From: Micromonospora trifolii
Lineage (GTDB): Bacteria > Actinomycetota > Actinomycetes > Mycobacteriales > Micromonosporaceae
Direction of reading: 5' to 3'
Length of the DNA: 64,000 nt
NCBI RefSeq assembly: GCF_022229005.1
Contig: NZ_JAKKFD010000044.1
Span: 124,001-188,000, forward strand
The notes under the pieces are model-generated. The model did no database searches. It was not told where the DNA came from and saw only the letters and a program-made list of their open reading frames with translations. The translations under genes and the position numbers were made by a program. Positions 39,447 through 49,200 of this stretch are shown here, piece after piece. Numbering within the stretch: position 1 is the stretch's first letter; each line of letters begins with the position of its first letter.

Positions 39447-39617
39447 TCAGCTCGTGCGGCGGGTGGCGGCCACCTCCTTCACCCGGCCGATCTTGCCCGA
39501 ACGCGTGAGGAGGAGCGCGCCACCGACAACGAAGACGCCGCCGAGCACCAGCCCGATGATGTCACCCCGGGACAGCGCGGAAGTGGTGAGCCCGACGAGG
39601 GCACGTCCGGGCCGCAT
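39447..39617 (-). CDS. Small single-span membrane protein
   Basis: A 56-residue protein from the ATG at 39617 to a TGA at 39447. Residues 18-40 form a membrane span (DIIGLVLGGVFVVGGALLL), with a short Arg-rich N-terminus and a basic C-terminal tail (TRSGKIGRVKEVAATRRTS). It is divergent from the glycosidase-like gene at 39650 and shares its promoter region. The composition and clean stop make it a likely gene although it is below usual ORF cut-offs. Confidence 0.6.
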   Translation of the reverse strand: MRPGRALVGLTTSALSRGDIIGLVLGGVFVVGGALLLTRSGKIGRVKEVAATRRTS

Positions 39618-39649
39618 TGAATCAGCCTACGGGCTATTACCATGCGAGC

Positions 39650-42600
39650 GTGGCTCACGTTGCCCAGGTTCGTCGGCCGTACCCGCTGCTCATCGCCGCG
39701 GCGGTCCTGTTGGCGCTCGGCGCGGCCGCGGCCTGGGGGGTCGGCGACACGCTGGGGCTCAGCCACGCCCCCTCCGCCGTGCCACGGGAGGACGCTGTCG
39801 CCGCACCGGCGCGGACGCCCGCACCGGCCCCGCCGTTGGCGTCCCTCGTCGTACCCGACGAGCCACGCGTCAGGAAGGCCGCTGCCGCCATCGCCGACGC
39901 GGTCGTCTTCCGCGGCCTGCCCCGGCCGGCGCTCGTCCCGGCCGCGTCGAGCCCGGCCAGGTCCGCAACGGCCGCGCCGGGCACCGGCACAGGGCGCGTC
40001 GCGGCCCCGGACCTGTCGGCGGTGAGGACGCTGCGGGCGGGCGTGCTGGCCACCCTCAGCGCTAGGCCCGAGTCGTACCGGCTCGACGTGCGCGGCGCCG
40101 AGCTCGCCGTCCAGGGCGGCGACGTCGCGGGCGTGGCAGCCGGGATGTACCGGCTGGCCGACCGGATCCGCTCCGGTGCGGAGGTGCTCCCCGCGGCGGA
40201 CGCGGGTCGGGTGGTCATCCCCCGGCTCGGGCTGCGGTTGACCGACGCGGGTTCGGTGGGCCGCGAGCCCGACCCGGCCGTCTTCGCCGCCGGCGACGAC
40301 TATGGCCTGAACACCGACGTGGTCGGGTCGGCGGTGCTGCCTCGCGCGCCGTGGGTGGACGCTGGCGCGGTGGCCCGCATCGACGCGCAGTTCCGGCAGT
40401 TCGTCGACCACTCGGTGGCGCAGGGATTCAACGGAATCGTCGTGCCCGGCTTCCTGGAGTACGTCACGTTCGTGAAGGTCGGCGACGGGCGCGCGGTCTA
40501 CCCGCCCGGCGACCCGCACGTCGAGCGTGCACGGGCGATGGTCGCGGCGTTCGGCCCCGTCTTCCGTTACGCCGAGGACATGGGCGTGCGGGTCTTCCTG
40601 CTGACCGACATGCTCGCGGTGTCGCCCCCGCTGGAGGCGTACCTCACGCGGACCGTCGGCGGCCTCGACGTGGCCGACCCTCGGCTGTGGGCGGTTTACC
40701 AGGCCGGTCTGGCCGAGCTGTTCGAGAGCATGCCGTTCGTCGACGGCCTGATGGTCCGCGTCGGCGAGGGCGGCGAGGTGTACGCCGCAACCGGCTGGGA
40801 CTACTCGTCACGGCTCGCGGTCACCACGGAGACGTCGGTGCGCGCGATGCTGCGGGCGCTGCTGGACACCGCGGGCCCAGCCGGAAAGGAGATCATCTTC
40901 CGCACGTGGACGGTGGGCGTCGGCGCCGTCGGCGACCTGCACACCAACCCGGTGTCGTACGCGCAGGTCCTCGGCGGGCTCGACGATCCGCATCTGATCG
41001 TGTCCACCAAGTACACACTGGGCGACTTCTACAGCCACCTACCGCTGAACACCACACTGCTGGGCGGTAGGCACCGCCGCATCGTGGAGTTCCAGGCCCG
41101 GCGTGAGTTCGAGGCGTTCGGGTCGCTGCCCAACGACCTCGGCCCGCTGCACCGCCAGGCGCTGCGCGCGTTCCTTGCCGCCAACCCGAACGTCGAGGGT
41201 GTCTGGAACTGGACCCAGGACGGCGGTCCGTTGCGCGCCGGGCCGATGTCGCTGTACCTGCGCGCGGGGTTCTGGCAGCTCTACGACCTCAACACGTACG
41301 CCGTCGGCCGCCTGGCCTGGGACCCGCACGCCGACCCGGCGCAGGTCACTGCGGACTGGGCGTACCGCACCTTCTCCGGCGACCCGGGCACCGTCGCCGC
41401 GATCGGGCAGGCCATGGCGCTGTCCCGGCAGGCGGTCACCAAGGGCCTCTACATCGGTCCGTACGCCGACCGGTCGGTGCGGGCGCTCGGGCTGGAACCG
41501 CCACCCATGATGTGGATCTTCGAGTGGGACATCGCGACCGGCGACTCCGCGGCGCTGGACAGCATCTACGCGGTGACCGGCGGCCGCGTCGACGAGGCGA
41601 TCGAGGAGGGCACGCAGGCCGTCGTGCTGGCCCGGCGCATGCGCGACCTGGTCGCCGCGACCGAGCCGGCGACCTGGCGGGACGCCGAACTGCGTGGGCG
41701 CTTCACCGCCACCCTCGACTACCAGGTCGATCTGTTCGAGACGCTGAGCGCGTACCGGGCCATGGTGCTGCGGCACGCGCAGTGGCTCGACACGGGTGCC
41801 CCGGCCGCCCGCCACGACTGGCGGCTGGCCGCTGCGGCGTACCACGACGCGCGCGACGCGCACCGGCAGCGCTACGGCGCCGACCTGGACCTGCCCGCGT
41901 ACAACTTCACCGCCGCCGACCTCGGGGCGCGGCGTGCCGACCGGGACCCGGCGATGGCCTGGGCGGCCCGGGCGATGCTCGGGTTGATCCTGCTGGTGGT
42001 GCTGCTCGGCCTGTACGGGCGCGGGTTCGGCGCAGCCGCCGCGCGCGGGCTGCTGCTCGGCGCGCTCCGGCCGTGGCGGGTCGCCGCGCTGCCGACGCCC
42101 ACGACACGGGCGGACCGGGTGTTGGTGTGGCTGGTCCCGGCCGTGGTGCTGGTGGCGAGCCGGCTCGTGTTGACCTGGTTCGCCGCGCCGGCGCACCTGC
42201 TGGTCACCCTCGGTGGGTGGGCGCTGTTCGCCCTCGTCGTACGCCTCGTCGTCGGTCGCCGGGATCCGTTCCACCTGTGGGCAGTGGTCGGCGGCGTCGC
42301 GCTGCTGCGCAGCGTGCTGCTGCTGGCGGCGCTCGCCGGGCGCGGACCGGGCGGTTACTGGTTCGCCTTCTGGACTGCGCCGAGTCTGCGCGCGGCGTAC
42401 GTCACCGTCGCTTTCGCGGCGTTCGGCTGGCTGTTCGTGGCCGTCGCCGTGGTCCTTCGGGACCGGTACGGCCTGCGCCGCCGAAGCGCTGTCGGGCTGA
42501 CCCTCACCGCCGCTGGTGTGCCCCTCGGCGTGCTGTCCGCAGTGGTCTCGGTAGTGGGCCTGGAACGCGCGCTGACGGTGTGGAACGACCAGCTCGCGCT

Positions 42601-42826
42601 GCTGCCCTGGGGTCTGTCCCGCATCCTCGGCATCACCGTCCACCTCGGCATCCCCACCCAACTCCCCGCATACACCGCCGCCGCCGGAATCGCCTTGGCC
42701 GCCGCCGGCCTGCTCCTGTCACTCGGCCGCCACCGGCAAGCTGTCACGTCCGTCCGTTCGGCCTGGGATGGCGCAGAGCCGGGAGGTCAAGGCGGTACGG
42801 GCCCACTCTTCCCACGTGTCCGGTGA
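39650..42826 (+). CDS. Large membrane protein with glycosidase-like domain
   Basis: A 1058-residue protein if started at the GTG at 39650 (VAHVAQVRRPYPLL); a TTG at 39617 adds 11 residues. Residues 10-30 are a membrane anchor. Residues 75-750 resemble GH67/alpha-glucuronidase or hexosaminidase-type enzymes: a small N-terminal sub-domain (YRLDVRGAELAVQGGDVAGV), then barrel-like strands (QGFNGIVVPGFLEYVTF; MGVRVFLLTDMLAVSP; EIIFRTWTVGVG; NVEGVWNWTQDG). Residues 775-1040 contain seven or eight membrane spans. A glycosidase-like domain fused to a polytopic membrane domain is unusual. The likely place of action is the outer face of the membrane. The substrate is unknown; the lyase gene at 43030 is convergent. 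Confidence 0.75.
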   Translation: MAHVAQVRRPYPLLIAAAVLLALGAAAAWGVGDTLGLSHAPSAVPREDAVAAPARTPAPAPPLASLVVPDEPRVRKAAAAIADAVVFRGLPRPALVPAASSPARSATAAPGTGTGRVAAPDLSAVRTLRAGVLATLSARPESYRLDVRGAELAVQGGDVAGVAAGMYRLADRIRSGAEVLPAADAGRVVIPRLGLRLTDAGSVGREPDPAVFAAGDDYGLNTDVVGSAVLPRAPWVDAGAVARIDAQFRQFVDHSVAQGFNGIVVPGFLEYVTFVKVGDGRAVYPPGDPHVERARAMVAAFGPVFRYAEDMGVRVFLLTDMLAVSPPLEAYLTRTVGGLDVADPRLWAVYQAGLAELFESMPFVDGLMVRVGEGGEVYAATGWDYSSRLAVTTETSVRAMLRALLDTAGPAGKEIIFRTWTVGVGAVGDLHTNPVSYAQVLGGLDDPHLIVSTKYTLGDFYSHLPLNTTLLGGRHRRIVEFQARREFEAFGSLPNDLGPLHRQALRAFLAANPNVEGVWNWTQDGGPLRAGPMSLYLRAGFWQLYDLNTYAVGRLAWDPHADPAQVTADWAYRTFSGDPGTVAAIGQAMALSRQAVTKGLYIGPYADRSVRALGLEPPPMMWIFEWDIATGDSAALDSIYAVTGGRVDEAIEEGTQAVVLARRMRDLVAATEPATWRDAELRGRFTATLDYQVDLFETLSAYRAMVLRHAQWLDTGAPAARHDWRLAAAAYHDARDAHRQRYGADLDLPAYNFTAADLGARRADRDPAMAWAARAMLGLILLVVLLGLYGRGFGAAAARGLLLGALRPWRVAALPTPTTRADRVLVWLVPAVVLVASRLVLTWFAAPAHLLVTLGGWALFALVVRLVVGRRDPFHLWAVVGGVALLRSVLLLAALAGRGPGGYWFAFWTAPSLRAAYVTVAFAAFGWLFVAVAVVLRDRYGLRRRSAVGLTLTAAGVPLGVLSAVVSVVGLERALTVWNDQLALLPWGLSRILGITVHLGIPTQLPAYTAAAGIALAAAGLLLSLGRHRQAVTSVRSAWDGAEPGGQGGTGPLFPRVR

Positions 42827-43029
42827 CAGTCCCGGGCGCAACCGAGCCTGGCCTCGACGCAGCGAGACCCGGAGGAGGACGCCGTCCACCGCGCGCTTGA
42901 GGGCTACTACCGCTCCGGCAAGCCACCGTGGGACAGCGGCGTGACTCCAGGTGACGATCGAGGCTGTATCGGTTGCGGTGTGCCGCCGCGCCACGCCACA
43001 AAGCCATCGGCACCCGGCTCCGCTCGCCG

Positions 43030-46000
43030 TCAGGAGACCGTCAACTCGAGGAATGGCCGCTGGAAGTTGGCCTCCCTGCTGTTGAGGCCGACCCACGGGC
43101 CGTAACCAGCCGCCAGTTGGGCGACGCCGATGCTGATGGGCTTGCCGGTGGCCAGTTGGTCCTTGACATAGCTGGTGAGGTCGACGCGACGCCACCTCTT
43201 CTGCTCGTCCATGCCGGTCACGCCGAGTATCGCGCCCAACGCCGGACGGCCGTCGCACTTGATATTGGCCTCGGCCCACGAGTCCTTCACGCTGAGGACA
43301 GCGGACGTGGTGAAGTCCGCGTCGGGGTCGGCAGCCATCCCGCCGTAGAGCCACAGGGTGGCGCTGCGGACCGTGCCCGGGACGGAGGTCGGCTCGAACC
43401 GGAGGTAGCTCAACCGCCGGACCGAGTCAATGACCGTCGGGTCGTTCGGATGGTTGCGGATCTCCAGTTGTTTTTCCTCGCCGAAGTTGGTGCCGGCGTC
43501 GCGGCCGCAGCGGACGAAGGCGTCGGCTGCCGGCGTCATCCGGCGGGCCGGCACGTCCGCGTACGCGTCGGTGGTGTCGGCGTAGATCCGGACCTCGGCG
43601 ACCACCGTGGAACTGGTGGAAGAGTTGCCCTGCCCGACGAGGCGAACATAGCGGGCGGTGGCCGGTGTGATCGGGTACACCTCGGCGTTGTCCGTGGCGG
43701 CGGAGGAGACAGATCTCGTTGCGGCGGTCTGCCAGTTGGTGCCGTCGGTGGAGGTCAGCACGTCGAAAGCGAAGCTTCGCTGCGAACCGAAGGCGAATGC
43801 GACGTTCACCGCACCGACGGTGCGCTGCGCACCGAGGTCGACGTCGAGGGTCGAGCCTGCCCAGGTGGTGCCCAGGTCGGCGTCGATGGTGGCCACGGCC
43901 CGGTTGGCCGACTCACCGGCGGTCACCGAGGCGATGGGCAGTGAGTTGCGGGTCTTCCCCGGCACCCGGAAGTGGACCTTGTAGCTCGGACCGGCGGCCC
44001 CGTCCTGGCGGTAGGTGGCCACGGTGGCGGTGCCGGGCAGCTCGGCGGCTTGGCTCACCTGGGCGTACCCGCCACTCTGGCTCACCGGCGTGACCTGCGG
44101 TGGATCGGTGGTGCCGGGTGCGACCACCACCTCGTACCGGAAGCGGTTCGGCGTGAAACCGGCCACCGGCGCGCCGTTGACGTGCAGCCCGGCCAGCTGA
44201 GTCGTCGGTGGCGCCGGCAGGGACCAGTTGGCGAGCGGCGTCAGGGACGGCGCCGCTGGCGGCTGCTCGCCGCCGAACAACGGGGACAGGCGCAGCGCCA
44301 GGGTGGCGTTTGTGACACCGGGCAGGTCCACGACGAGCTTCCGGAGCCCCGGCTGCGAGTTCTGCCCTGGCGGGTTGGGGCTGCCCGGCATCGGGGCGGG
44401 AAGTCCGAGGGACATCTTCGCACCGGCTGGGCCGACGAGTTGCACCGCGAGGCGCTCGTCCCCCCGGTGCAGGGTCGCGGACCTCCCGTCCGGGGCCAAC
44501 ACGACGTCGGCGCGGGTGTGCAGGAAGGACCGGTAGTCGATCGCCGTGGTGGACCGCACCTCGTCCTGGACGAGCACCTGACGACGGTCGTCGAAGAGTT
44601 GAATGCCGCGTCGGGCCTGCTGCACCCGGCCGCCGTACATGGCGGTCAGGTCGGTGATGGCATGCCACTGCTGGGAGGAGGAGCCGGTCGACACGATCCG
44701 CGCGCCCTGGGTCAGGGCGGTTGTCGGCGTCGGGCCCGCACCCAGCAGCATGGTGTTCTGCCCCTGCGGGTGGTTCACGTAATGGTCCCACCGGCCGCCG
44801 GTGTTGTTCTGCCACGTGAAGTAGTTGGCCAGGTCGTAGTCGTCCGCGCCGAGCTCCTCGAACCAGCGTGTCCCGCCTGCGTCAAGGACGAACGAACCGG
44901 CGTCCAGGTTCTCGTGGCCGGCGACCGGGTCGGACCCGGCTCGCAGTCCCTTCGTCGCGACGTGGACGCCGTTCGGATCGTCCCAGTCGCTGCGCGCCGT
45001 GGCCACCTCCACGTGCCGAAAGTAGGCATCGGTGGCGGCGGGATGGGTGGCTCCGGTCGCGGTTGCCGGGTCGTACCAGAGGATGTCCAGTGGTGTGGCC
45101 CCCTCGTCGGCCCGGGCGGCTGCCCAGGCGGCCCATTCGGGCCGCTGGTACCGCTGGGCCAGCCACATCAGATAGGGCACCTGCCGGCCCCCGGCCGTGA
45201 GTGAGTTGTAGAAGCCAGTACCGCCGTCGCCGTAGTTGAAGAGCGTTCCCTTTGGTCCGCTGACGTGGATGGCGAAGTCACCGGTCTTCGCCAGACCGGG
45301 TAGGCCGGAGACGCCGAAGTCGGTGCCCGTCGCGGTGGTGAAGGCGGCCAGCCAGGTGACGAGGTATTCGGTGGCGAAGAGCCAGTAGGCCGGACCTTCG
45401 GCGTAGGCGCCGTCGGGGCCGTACTCCGCGATGCCGTACTGGATGGAGCGGACGCTGCCGACGAGCAGATCGTTGACCTTGGTGCGGGCCGTGTCGCCGG
45501 CATCGGTGCCGATGGCCAGCGCTCCCAGTGCGACGCCGTTGCAGACGATGTTCCAGTTGTGCGGTGCGGTGAAGTTTCCTCCGCCCAGCAGGGGCAGTGT
45601 CGCATCGATGCCGTGCCTGATGATCGCGTCGCGGATCGTCGTCCTGTCGCTTGCGGACAGGGATTGGTAGAACCAGTCGTAGCCGATCGCGAGGGCGTGT
45701 GTCATGTGCGCGACGTCGAGGAACTTGCTGTGCGGATTCCAGGTCTGCAGGCTGGCGGCGGCGAGGAGTTCCGCCCTCGCGCGTTGGGCGTACTCCTGCG
45801 GGTTGGTTCCTCCGCCGGGGGCGATGTTCCAGACCAGACCCAGCGCGTAGATCCGGCGCTTCACGTCGTCGGCGGTGACCTCGCCGCTCGTCAACCGCTC
45901 GTTGGTCGGCAACTTCTCCGCGTTGGTGTCGAGGACCCGGTCGGCGCGTTCCCGTACCGCGGTGAACCACCGTTGTGCCCGGCTGTCGGTCGCGAGCCGG

Positions 46001-46254
46001 TTCCGCGCGTTGGCGAAGGTTTCCTCGGTGGCGAGCAGCCGAGGATGCGGCCGGCCGGCGATCCGGGACACGATGTCGGCTGGTGGTTCGATGGCGGCCA
46101 GTTGGCTGGCCGCCGATCGGCTGACAGCTGGTCCGGCACCCGCGGCCGGCCCGGGAGCGGAGACGGCGACGAGGCAGGACGCGCCGAGCACCAGGACGGT
46201 CAGCCGAGCACGCCAGCGGGCAGCCGCAGGCCTGATGACAGTCGACACAGACAA
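43030..46254 (-). CDS. Secreted heparinase II/III-like polysaccharide lyase
   Basis: A 1074-residue secreted protein. Residues 1-40 are a signal peptide (LTVLVLGASCLVAVSAPGPA). Residues 60-430 form an alpha/alpha toroid (HPRLLATEETFANARNRLAT; AHMTHALAIGYDWFYQSLSA; YGPDGAYAEGPAYWLFATEY), followed by a heparinase II/III-type beta domain with catalytic-looking Tyr and His (AGHENLDAGSFVLDAGGTRW). Residues 725-895 contain a discoidin (F5/8 type C) domain (WAGSTLDVDLGAQRTVGAVN) and the last 170 a DNRLRE-type domain (YLRFEPTSVPGTVRSATLWL). It probably binds and cleaves uronic-acid-containing polysaccharide, such as alginate or host glycan. Confidence 0.88.
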   Translation of the reverse strand: MSVSTVIRPAAARWRARLTVLVLGASCLVAVSAPGPAAGAGPAVSRSAASQLAAIEPPADIVSRIAGRPHPRLLATEETFANARNRLATDSRAQRWFTAVRERADRVLDTNAEKLPTNERLTSGEVTADDVKRRIYALGLVWNIAPGGGTNPQEYAQRARAELLAAASLQTWNPHSKFLDVAHMTHALAIGYDWFYQSLSASDRTTIRDAIIRHGIDATLPLLGGGNFTAPHNWNIVCNGVALGALAIGTDAGDTARTKVNDLLVGSVRSIQYGIAEYGPDGAYAEGPAYWLFATEYLVTWLAAFTTATGTDFGVSGLPGLAKTGDFAIHVSGPKGTLFNYGDGGTGFYNSLTAGGRQVPYLMWLAQRYQRPEWAAWAAARADEGATPLDILWYDPATATGATHPAATDAYFRHVEVATARSDWDDPNGVHVATKGLRAGSDPVAGHENLDAGSFVLDAGGTRWFEELGADDYDLANYFTWQNNTGGRWDHYVNHPQGQNTMLLGAGPTPTTALTQGARIVSTGSSSQQWHAITDLTAMYGGRVQQARRGIQLFDDRRQVLVQDEVRSTTAIDYRSFLHTRADVVLAPDGRSATLHRGDERLAVQLVGPAGAKMSLGLPAPMPGSPNPPGQNSQPGLRKLVVDLPGVTNATLALRLSPLFGGEQPPAAPSLTPLANWSLPAPPTTQLAGLHVNGAPVAGFTPNRFRYEVVVAPGTTDPPQVTPVSQSGGYAQVSQAAELPGTATVATYRQDGAAGPSYKVHFRVPGKTRNSLPIASVTAGESANRAVATIDADLGTTWAGSTLDVDLGAQRTVGAVNVAFAFGSQRSFAFDVLTSTDGTNWQTAATRSVSSAATDNAEVYPITPATARYVRLVGQGNSSTSSTVVAEVRIYADTTDAYADVPARRMTPAADAFVRCGRDAGTNFGEEKQLEIRNHPNDPTVIDSVRRLSYLRFEPTSVPGTVRSATLWLYGGMAADPDADFTTSAVLSVKDSWAEANIKCDGRPALGAILGVTGMDEQKRWRRVDLTSYVKDQLATGKPISIGVAQLAAGYGPWVGLNSREANFQRPFLELTVS

Positions 46255-46477
46255 CCCCCGTTGTAGCGTGACGAGCGCGTTGACAGTATCCGACCAGCCC
46301 CACCATCACTGTCCGCGCGTAACTCCGACCCCGGCCCAATTGTTGAGGTAGAACGCCAGCGGTCACCGGAGCACAAGGACGACTACATGAACGCTCCGGC
46401 GGTCGGGTGGTTCCGGGACGCGTAGCGCTTCAGCCGCGCCGGGCACTTTGCGGCAGGTGCGGACGCTGTCGGTGCGG

Positions 46478-47209
46478 TCAGTGGTCTTCGGCGTAGTGGG
46501 AGTGCACGGCGGGTTGTCCGGTGTAGTTGGGACCAGCGCGATCGTCGGCACCGAGGTAGCTGTACGGGAGGCGGGCGTCACGGCGGCCGGTGCAACTGAT
46601 CCGGCGGCGACGGGAGTCGTAGGAGAACCCGGCGGCGCGGAGTCGAGCGGTGAGGCGCTGCCCAGCGGGTCGCCCGTCGGGAAGCCGAATGCTGGACAGG
46701 TCCAGGTCGGCCACGAGCCGGCCGGTGGGAGTCAGCCAGCCGGCCGCACGGGTCAGGACGGCGAGCTTGTCTCCGACGTAGTGCAGTCCGTGCAGACAGG
46801 TGATCAAGTTGAACATCCGCGTTGGCGCCCAGTTGGACACGGAGGCGCAGATCAGCTCCAGGTTCAGCGGTGGTGCCGGTACGGGATCGAAGGCGTCAAC
46901 CAGGTCCACCCCGACGAGGACTGTCCGCTCGGTCAACCCTGCCAGCCGCAGCTGCTCGCTAGCTTGGATCAGCGCTCGACCGGTGCCGCAGCACAGATCC
47001 AACCAGCCAGCGGCTGCCAAAGGCTCGGCCCGGTCGGCGCCAACAGGGCCGGCGGCAAGAACGTCAAGAGGGTTGAACCCCAGCTCCCTGGTGTAGCTGT
47101 TGACCCCGGACAGCTGCCGCTCGCGGTTCATGGCGCAGTTCGCCACCACCGCGGACTGCTCCAGGGCGTCGTTGCCAAGCAACTCGGAACTGGCGCGTTG
47201 GTCGACCAC
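46478..47209 (-). CDS. Class I SAM-dependent methyltransferase
   Basis: About 243 residues from a GTG at 47209 (the frame extends to 47266). Motif I is WLDLCCGTGRALIQASEQL, the acid after strand 2 is in VLVGVDLVDAFDP, and FNLITCLHGLHYVGDKLAVL follows as motif IV with the aromatic anchor. The N-terminal part (MNRERQLSGVNSYTRELGFN) is a typical cap. It ends about 20 bases before a Pro/Thr-rich shadow region. Substrate unknown. It is divergent from the hypothetical gene at 47346. Confidence 0.85.
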   Translation of the reverse strand: MVDQRASSELLGNDALEQSAVVANCAMNRERQLSGVNSYTRELGFNPLDVLAAGPVGADRAEPLAAAGWLDLCCGTGRALIQASEQLRLAGLTERTVLVGVDLVDAFDPVPAPPLNLELICASVSNWAPTRMFNLITCLHGLHYVGDKLAVLTRAAGWLTPTGRLVADLDLSSIRLPDGRPAGQRLTARLRAAGFSYDSRRRRISCTGRRDARLPYSYLGADDRAGPNYTGQPAVHSHYAEDH

Positions 47210-47345
47210 ACCAACATCATCCCAGGGACGGCTTTTCAGGCCGAACCCTCGACCGGCGGCAGGCACGTGCGTTGTGTCCTGAGTGTGGTGGTCGGCCTGA
47301 GCGCGCCTGCGATGATCGTTTGGTGGCGCAGGATTTCTCCGCGAT

Positions 47346-47990
47346 GTGGCGGGCGAGGTGCTCGCCAGCGCTGGTGTGCATGGCCACGGCTCGGTCAGTT
47401 GGGAGCGTTCGCGCTTCCGTAACGACCTCGTCGTGGCAGATCCTGGGGCGCTCCACCTGTTTCTAGCGGGGCTCGGCGTACCGGATCAGCTGGCGTCGTT
47501 TCTGGCGCCCTTGGCCGACCTGCTGACCCTGCAGGAGGGCCGACCGCAGTTCCGGCCCAACGGGAGAGAGGGCAGGAGGTACCTGATCGAGCGTGGGGTT
47601 TCTGACGCGCTGCATCCCGTGTTGCTCGCCGCCACCGGTCAGCAATGCGGCGAGCTGTCCGATACGCAGGTCGACGATGTCCGGCGACGGCTAACCGCCG
47701 CCGCACCCTCAGCCACCGGCAGGGCGGCGGTCCTCCTGTCGTGGCTGGGCCGGCTCTCCATTCCGGCAGAGGCATTCTGGGGCGAAGGTGTTCTGGTGCG
47801 GCAGTTGCTCGCCGATCTCGCGCTGCCCGACATCGCGGCCGCAGCTGCCGAAACTCGCACCGGCGACGTTGCAATGGGGGTGGTCGACCTGGTCATGCAT
47901 TCCGGCGACGACGGCACGCTGGCCACGGCCATCGGTCCGACACTGCGTCAACTGTTCCCACCGGCACCAGCGCCGAAGACCACACGCTAG
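47346..47990 (+). CDS. Hypothetical protein
   Basis: A 214-residue protein starting at a GTG at 47346. The sequence is compositionally normal (VSWERSRFRNDLVVADPGAL; GVPDQLASFLAPLADLLTLQ) and mostly helical, with no recognised motif or membrane span. The start is weak: a nearby out-of-frame ATG gives AQDFSAMWRA, which looks like a better N-terminus, so a frameshift around 47345 is possible. Unknown function. Confidence 0.65.
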   Translation: MAGEVLASAGVHGHGSVSWERSRFRNDLVVADPGALHLFLAGLGVPDQLASFLAPLADLLTLQEGRPQFRPNGREGRRYLIERGVSDALHPVLLAATGQQCGELSDTQVDDVRRRLTAAAPSATGRAAVLLSWLGRLSIPAEAFWGEGVLVRQLLADLALPDIAAAAAETRTGDVAMGVVDLVMHSGDDGTLATAIGPTLRQLFPPAPAPKTTR

Positions 47991-48201
47991 CCGTCGGCCG
48001 TCAGGTCGGCGAACTGCTCGCGGACGCAGGCTGCCCGCAGTGGTCCGCGAAACCCGCACCCGGGTCGGCGGAGGTCGGCCGCGACGCGCCTCGCATCCAC
48101 ACCAGACCCAGGGATCGGTGCTCGTCGCCCAATAACTGATCCCACCCGTTGGACCGGGGCTGGTAGCGTGCGCCGAACATGAAGATCATGGGGGAACATC
48201 G

Positions 48202-48690
48202 ATGAACCGAACTCGACTCGTCCTGAGTGGCTTGGCCGTTGCGGCGGCGATCGCAATGTCCGGCTGCGATCCGCAGCCCAAATCTGAGGGCACCACAACC
48301 TCGCCGTCCCCGGCGGCCTTGAGCGCCACCCCGACCGGCGGTGCGGCCACCACCGCGCCCAGCACCGCAGGCAACGACGCGGCCACAGTGAAGGCCTGCG
48401 CCGACATCAAGAAGGACATCAAGGACAACGCGGCCAAGGTCACCAAGGCCGAGAAGATCGGTCCGCCAGCCGGGCACTTCGCGGTGAGTGCCCAGTGGGC
48501 CGCCGGCTCGGTCGCGATCCTGGCGCACGCGATCGGGGCCAACGAGGCAGTCACCGCGGCCTCCGAAAAGATCCAGAACGAGATGATGGCCCTGAGCGAC
48601 GCGTACAACAAGTCCGCCGACGCCAAGCCCAGCAAGAAGGCCCTGGAAGCCGCCATCAAGGAGCTGGACAGCACCTGCTCGGCCGCCTGA
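48202..48690 (+). CDS. Putative lipoprotein
   Basis: A 162-residue protein. The signal VLSGLAVAAAIAMSGC ends in a lipobox with Cys 22, so it is lipidated outside the membrane. A Ser/Thr/Pro-rich linker leads to a helical domain (residues 65-160) with one Cys pair (KACADIKKDIKDNAAKVTKA; LEAAIKELDSTCSAA). GGGGGAAC precedes the ATG. The family is a common, uncharacterised actinomycete type. Confidence 0.85.
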   Translation: MNRTRLVLSGLAVAAAIAMSGCDPQPKSEGTTTSPSPAALSATPTGGAATTAPSTAGNDAATVKACADIKKDIKDNAAKVTKAEKIGPPAGHFAVSAQWAAGSVAILAHAIGANEAVTAASEKIQNEMMALSDAYNKSADAKPSKKALEAAIKELDSTCSAA

Positions 48691-48705
48691 CCGGTTCGAC
48701 CACGC

Positions 48706-48744
48706 AATCGGCGGTGACCGTCACCCGGACGGTCACCGCCGATT
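48706..48744 (+). terminator. Terminator after the lipoprotein gene
   Basis: Seventeen-base arms (48706-48722 and 48728-48744) around a five-base loop, starting 16 bases after the stop codon. It is one of the strongest hairpins in the window. Confidence 0.85.
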
Positions 48745-48920
48745 CACATGTCCGTGCGGCCTTGCGGCACCTGGGTCAGCGCCCCCTGAGCAACTTACGG
48801 TCAGCCTGCGTGACACCGCGAAGAGCGGCGCGCTGTTCTCAGCAGGCCGCACATCCCTCCAGTTGCGTGGCTACTGCTGACGGAACCGGTTCCGTACGGC
48901 AGTGAGCTCTCCCGGAAACA

Positions 48921-49175
48921 TCAGGTCCGGCCGACCGAACGGTAGGGCCGAAAGAATTCGCGCAGCTCCTGCGCGTACAGCTGGGGCTCCTCGAAGGGCG
49001 CGAAGTGGCCACCCCTGTCGAGCTCGGTGATGCGCACGACGTTGGCCGTGCGCTCGAGCCAGGCGCGCGGCGGGTGGAGTGTGTCGCCGGGGAAGAGCGC
49101 GAAGCCGGACGGCACTTCGACCCTGCGGGCGTGTTGTTCCGGCGGGATCGCGGCGTTGGCGACATACATGCGCAT
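48921..49175 (-). pseudogene. Alpha/beta-hydrolase (epoxide-hydrolase-like) C-terminal fragment
   Basis: The 84-codon frame contains VPSGFALFPGDTLHPPRAWL and the catalytic His region ELDRGGHFAPFEEPQLYAQEL, which is the C-terminal third of an epoxide-hydrolase-type alpha/beta hydrolase. The nucleophile elbow and N-terminus are missing: upstream of the ATG (49175) the sequence turns into an IS200/IS605-type hairpin within 40 bases. Confidence 0.8.
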
Positions 49176-49200
49176 CGACGAACCGATCGTTCCGGTTAGC

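Noticed and set aside
41039..42661. A 540-codon minus-strand open frame opposite the glycosidase-like gene
   Set aside because: It is an antisense shadow with low-complexity translation, while the plus strand has clear domain and membrane patterns.
42827..43029. A gene in the gap between the glycosidase-like and lyase genes
   Set aside because: A short run EDAVHRALEGYYRSGKPPWD resembles the N-terminus of a methyltransferase, but it has no start and ends after about 40 codons, so at most it is a fragment.
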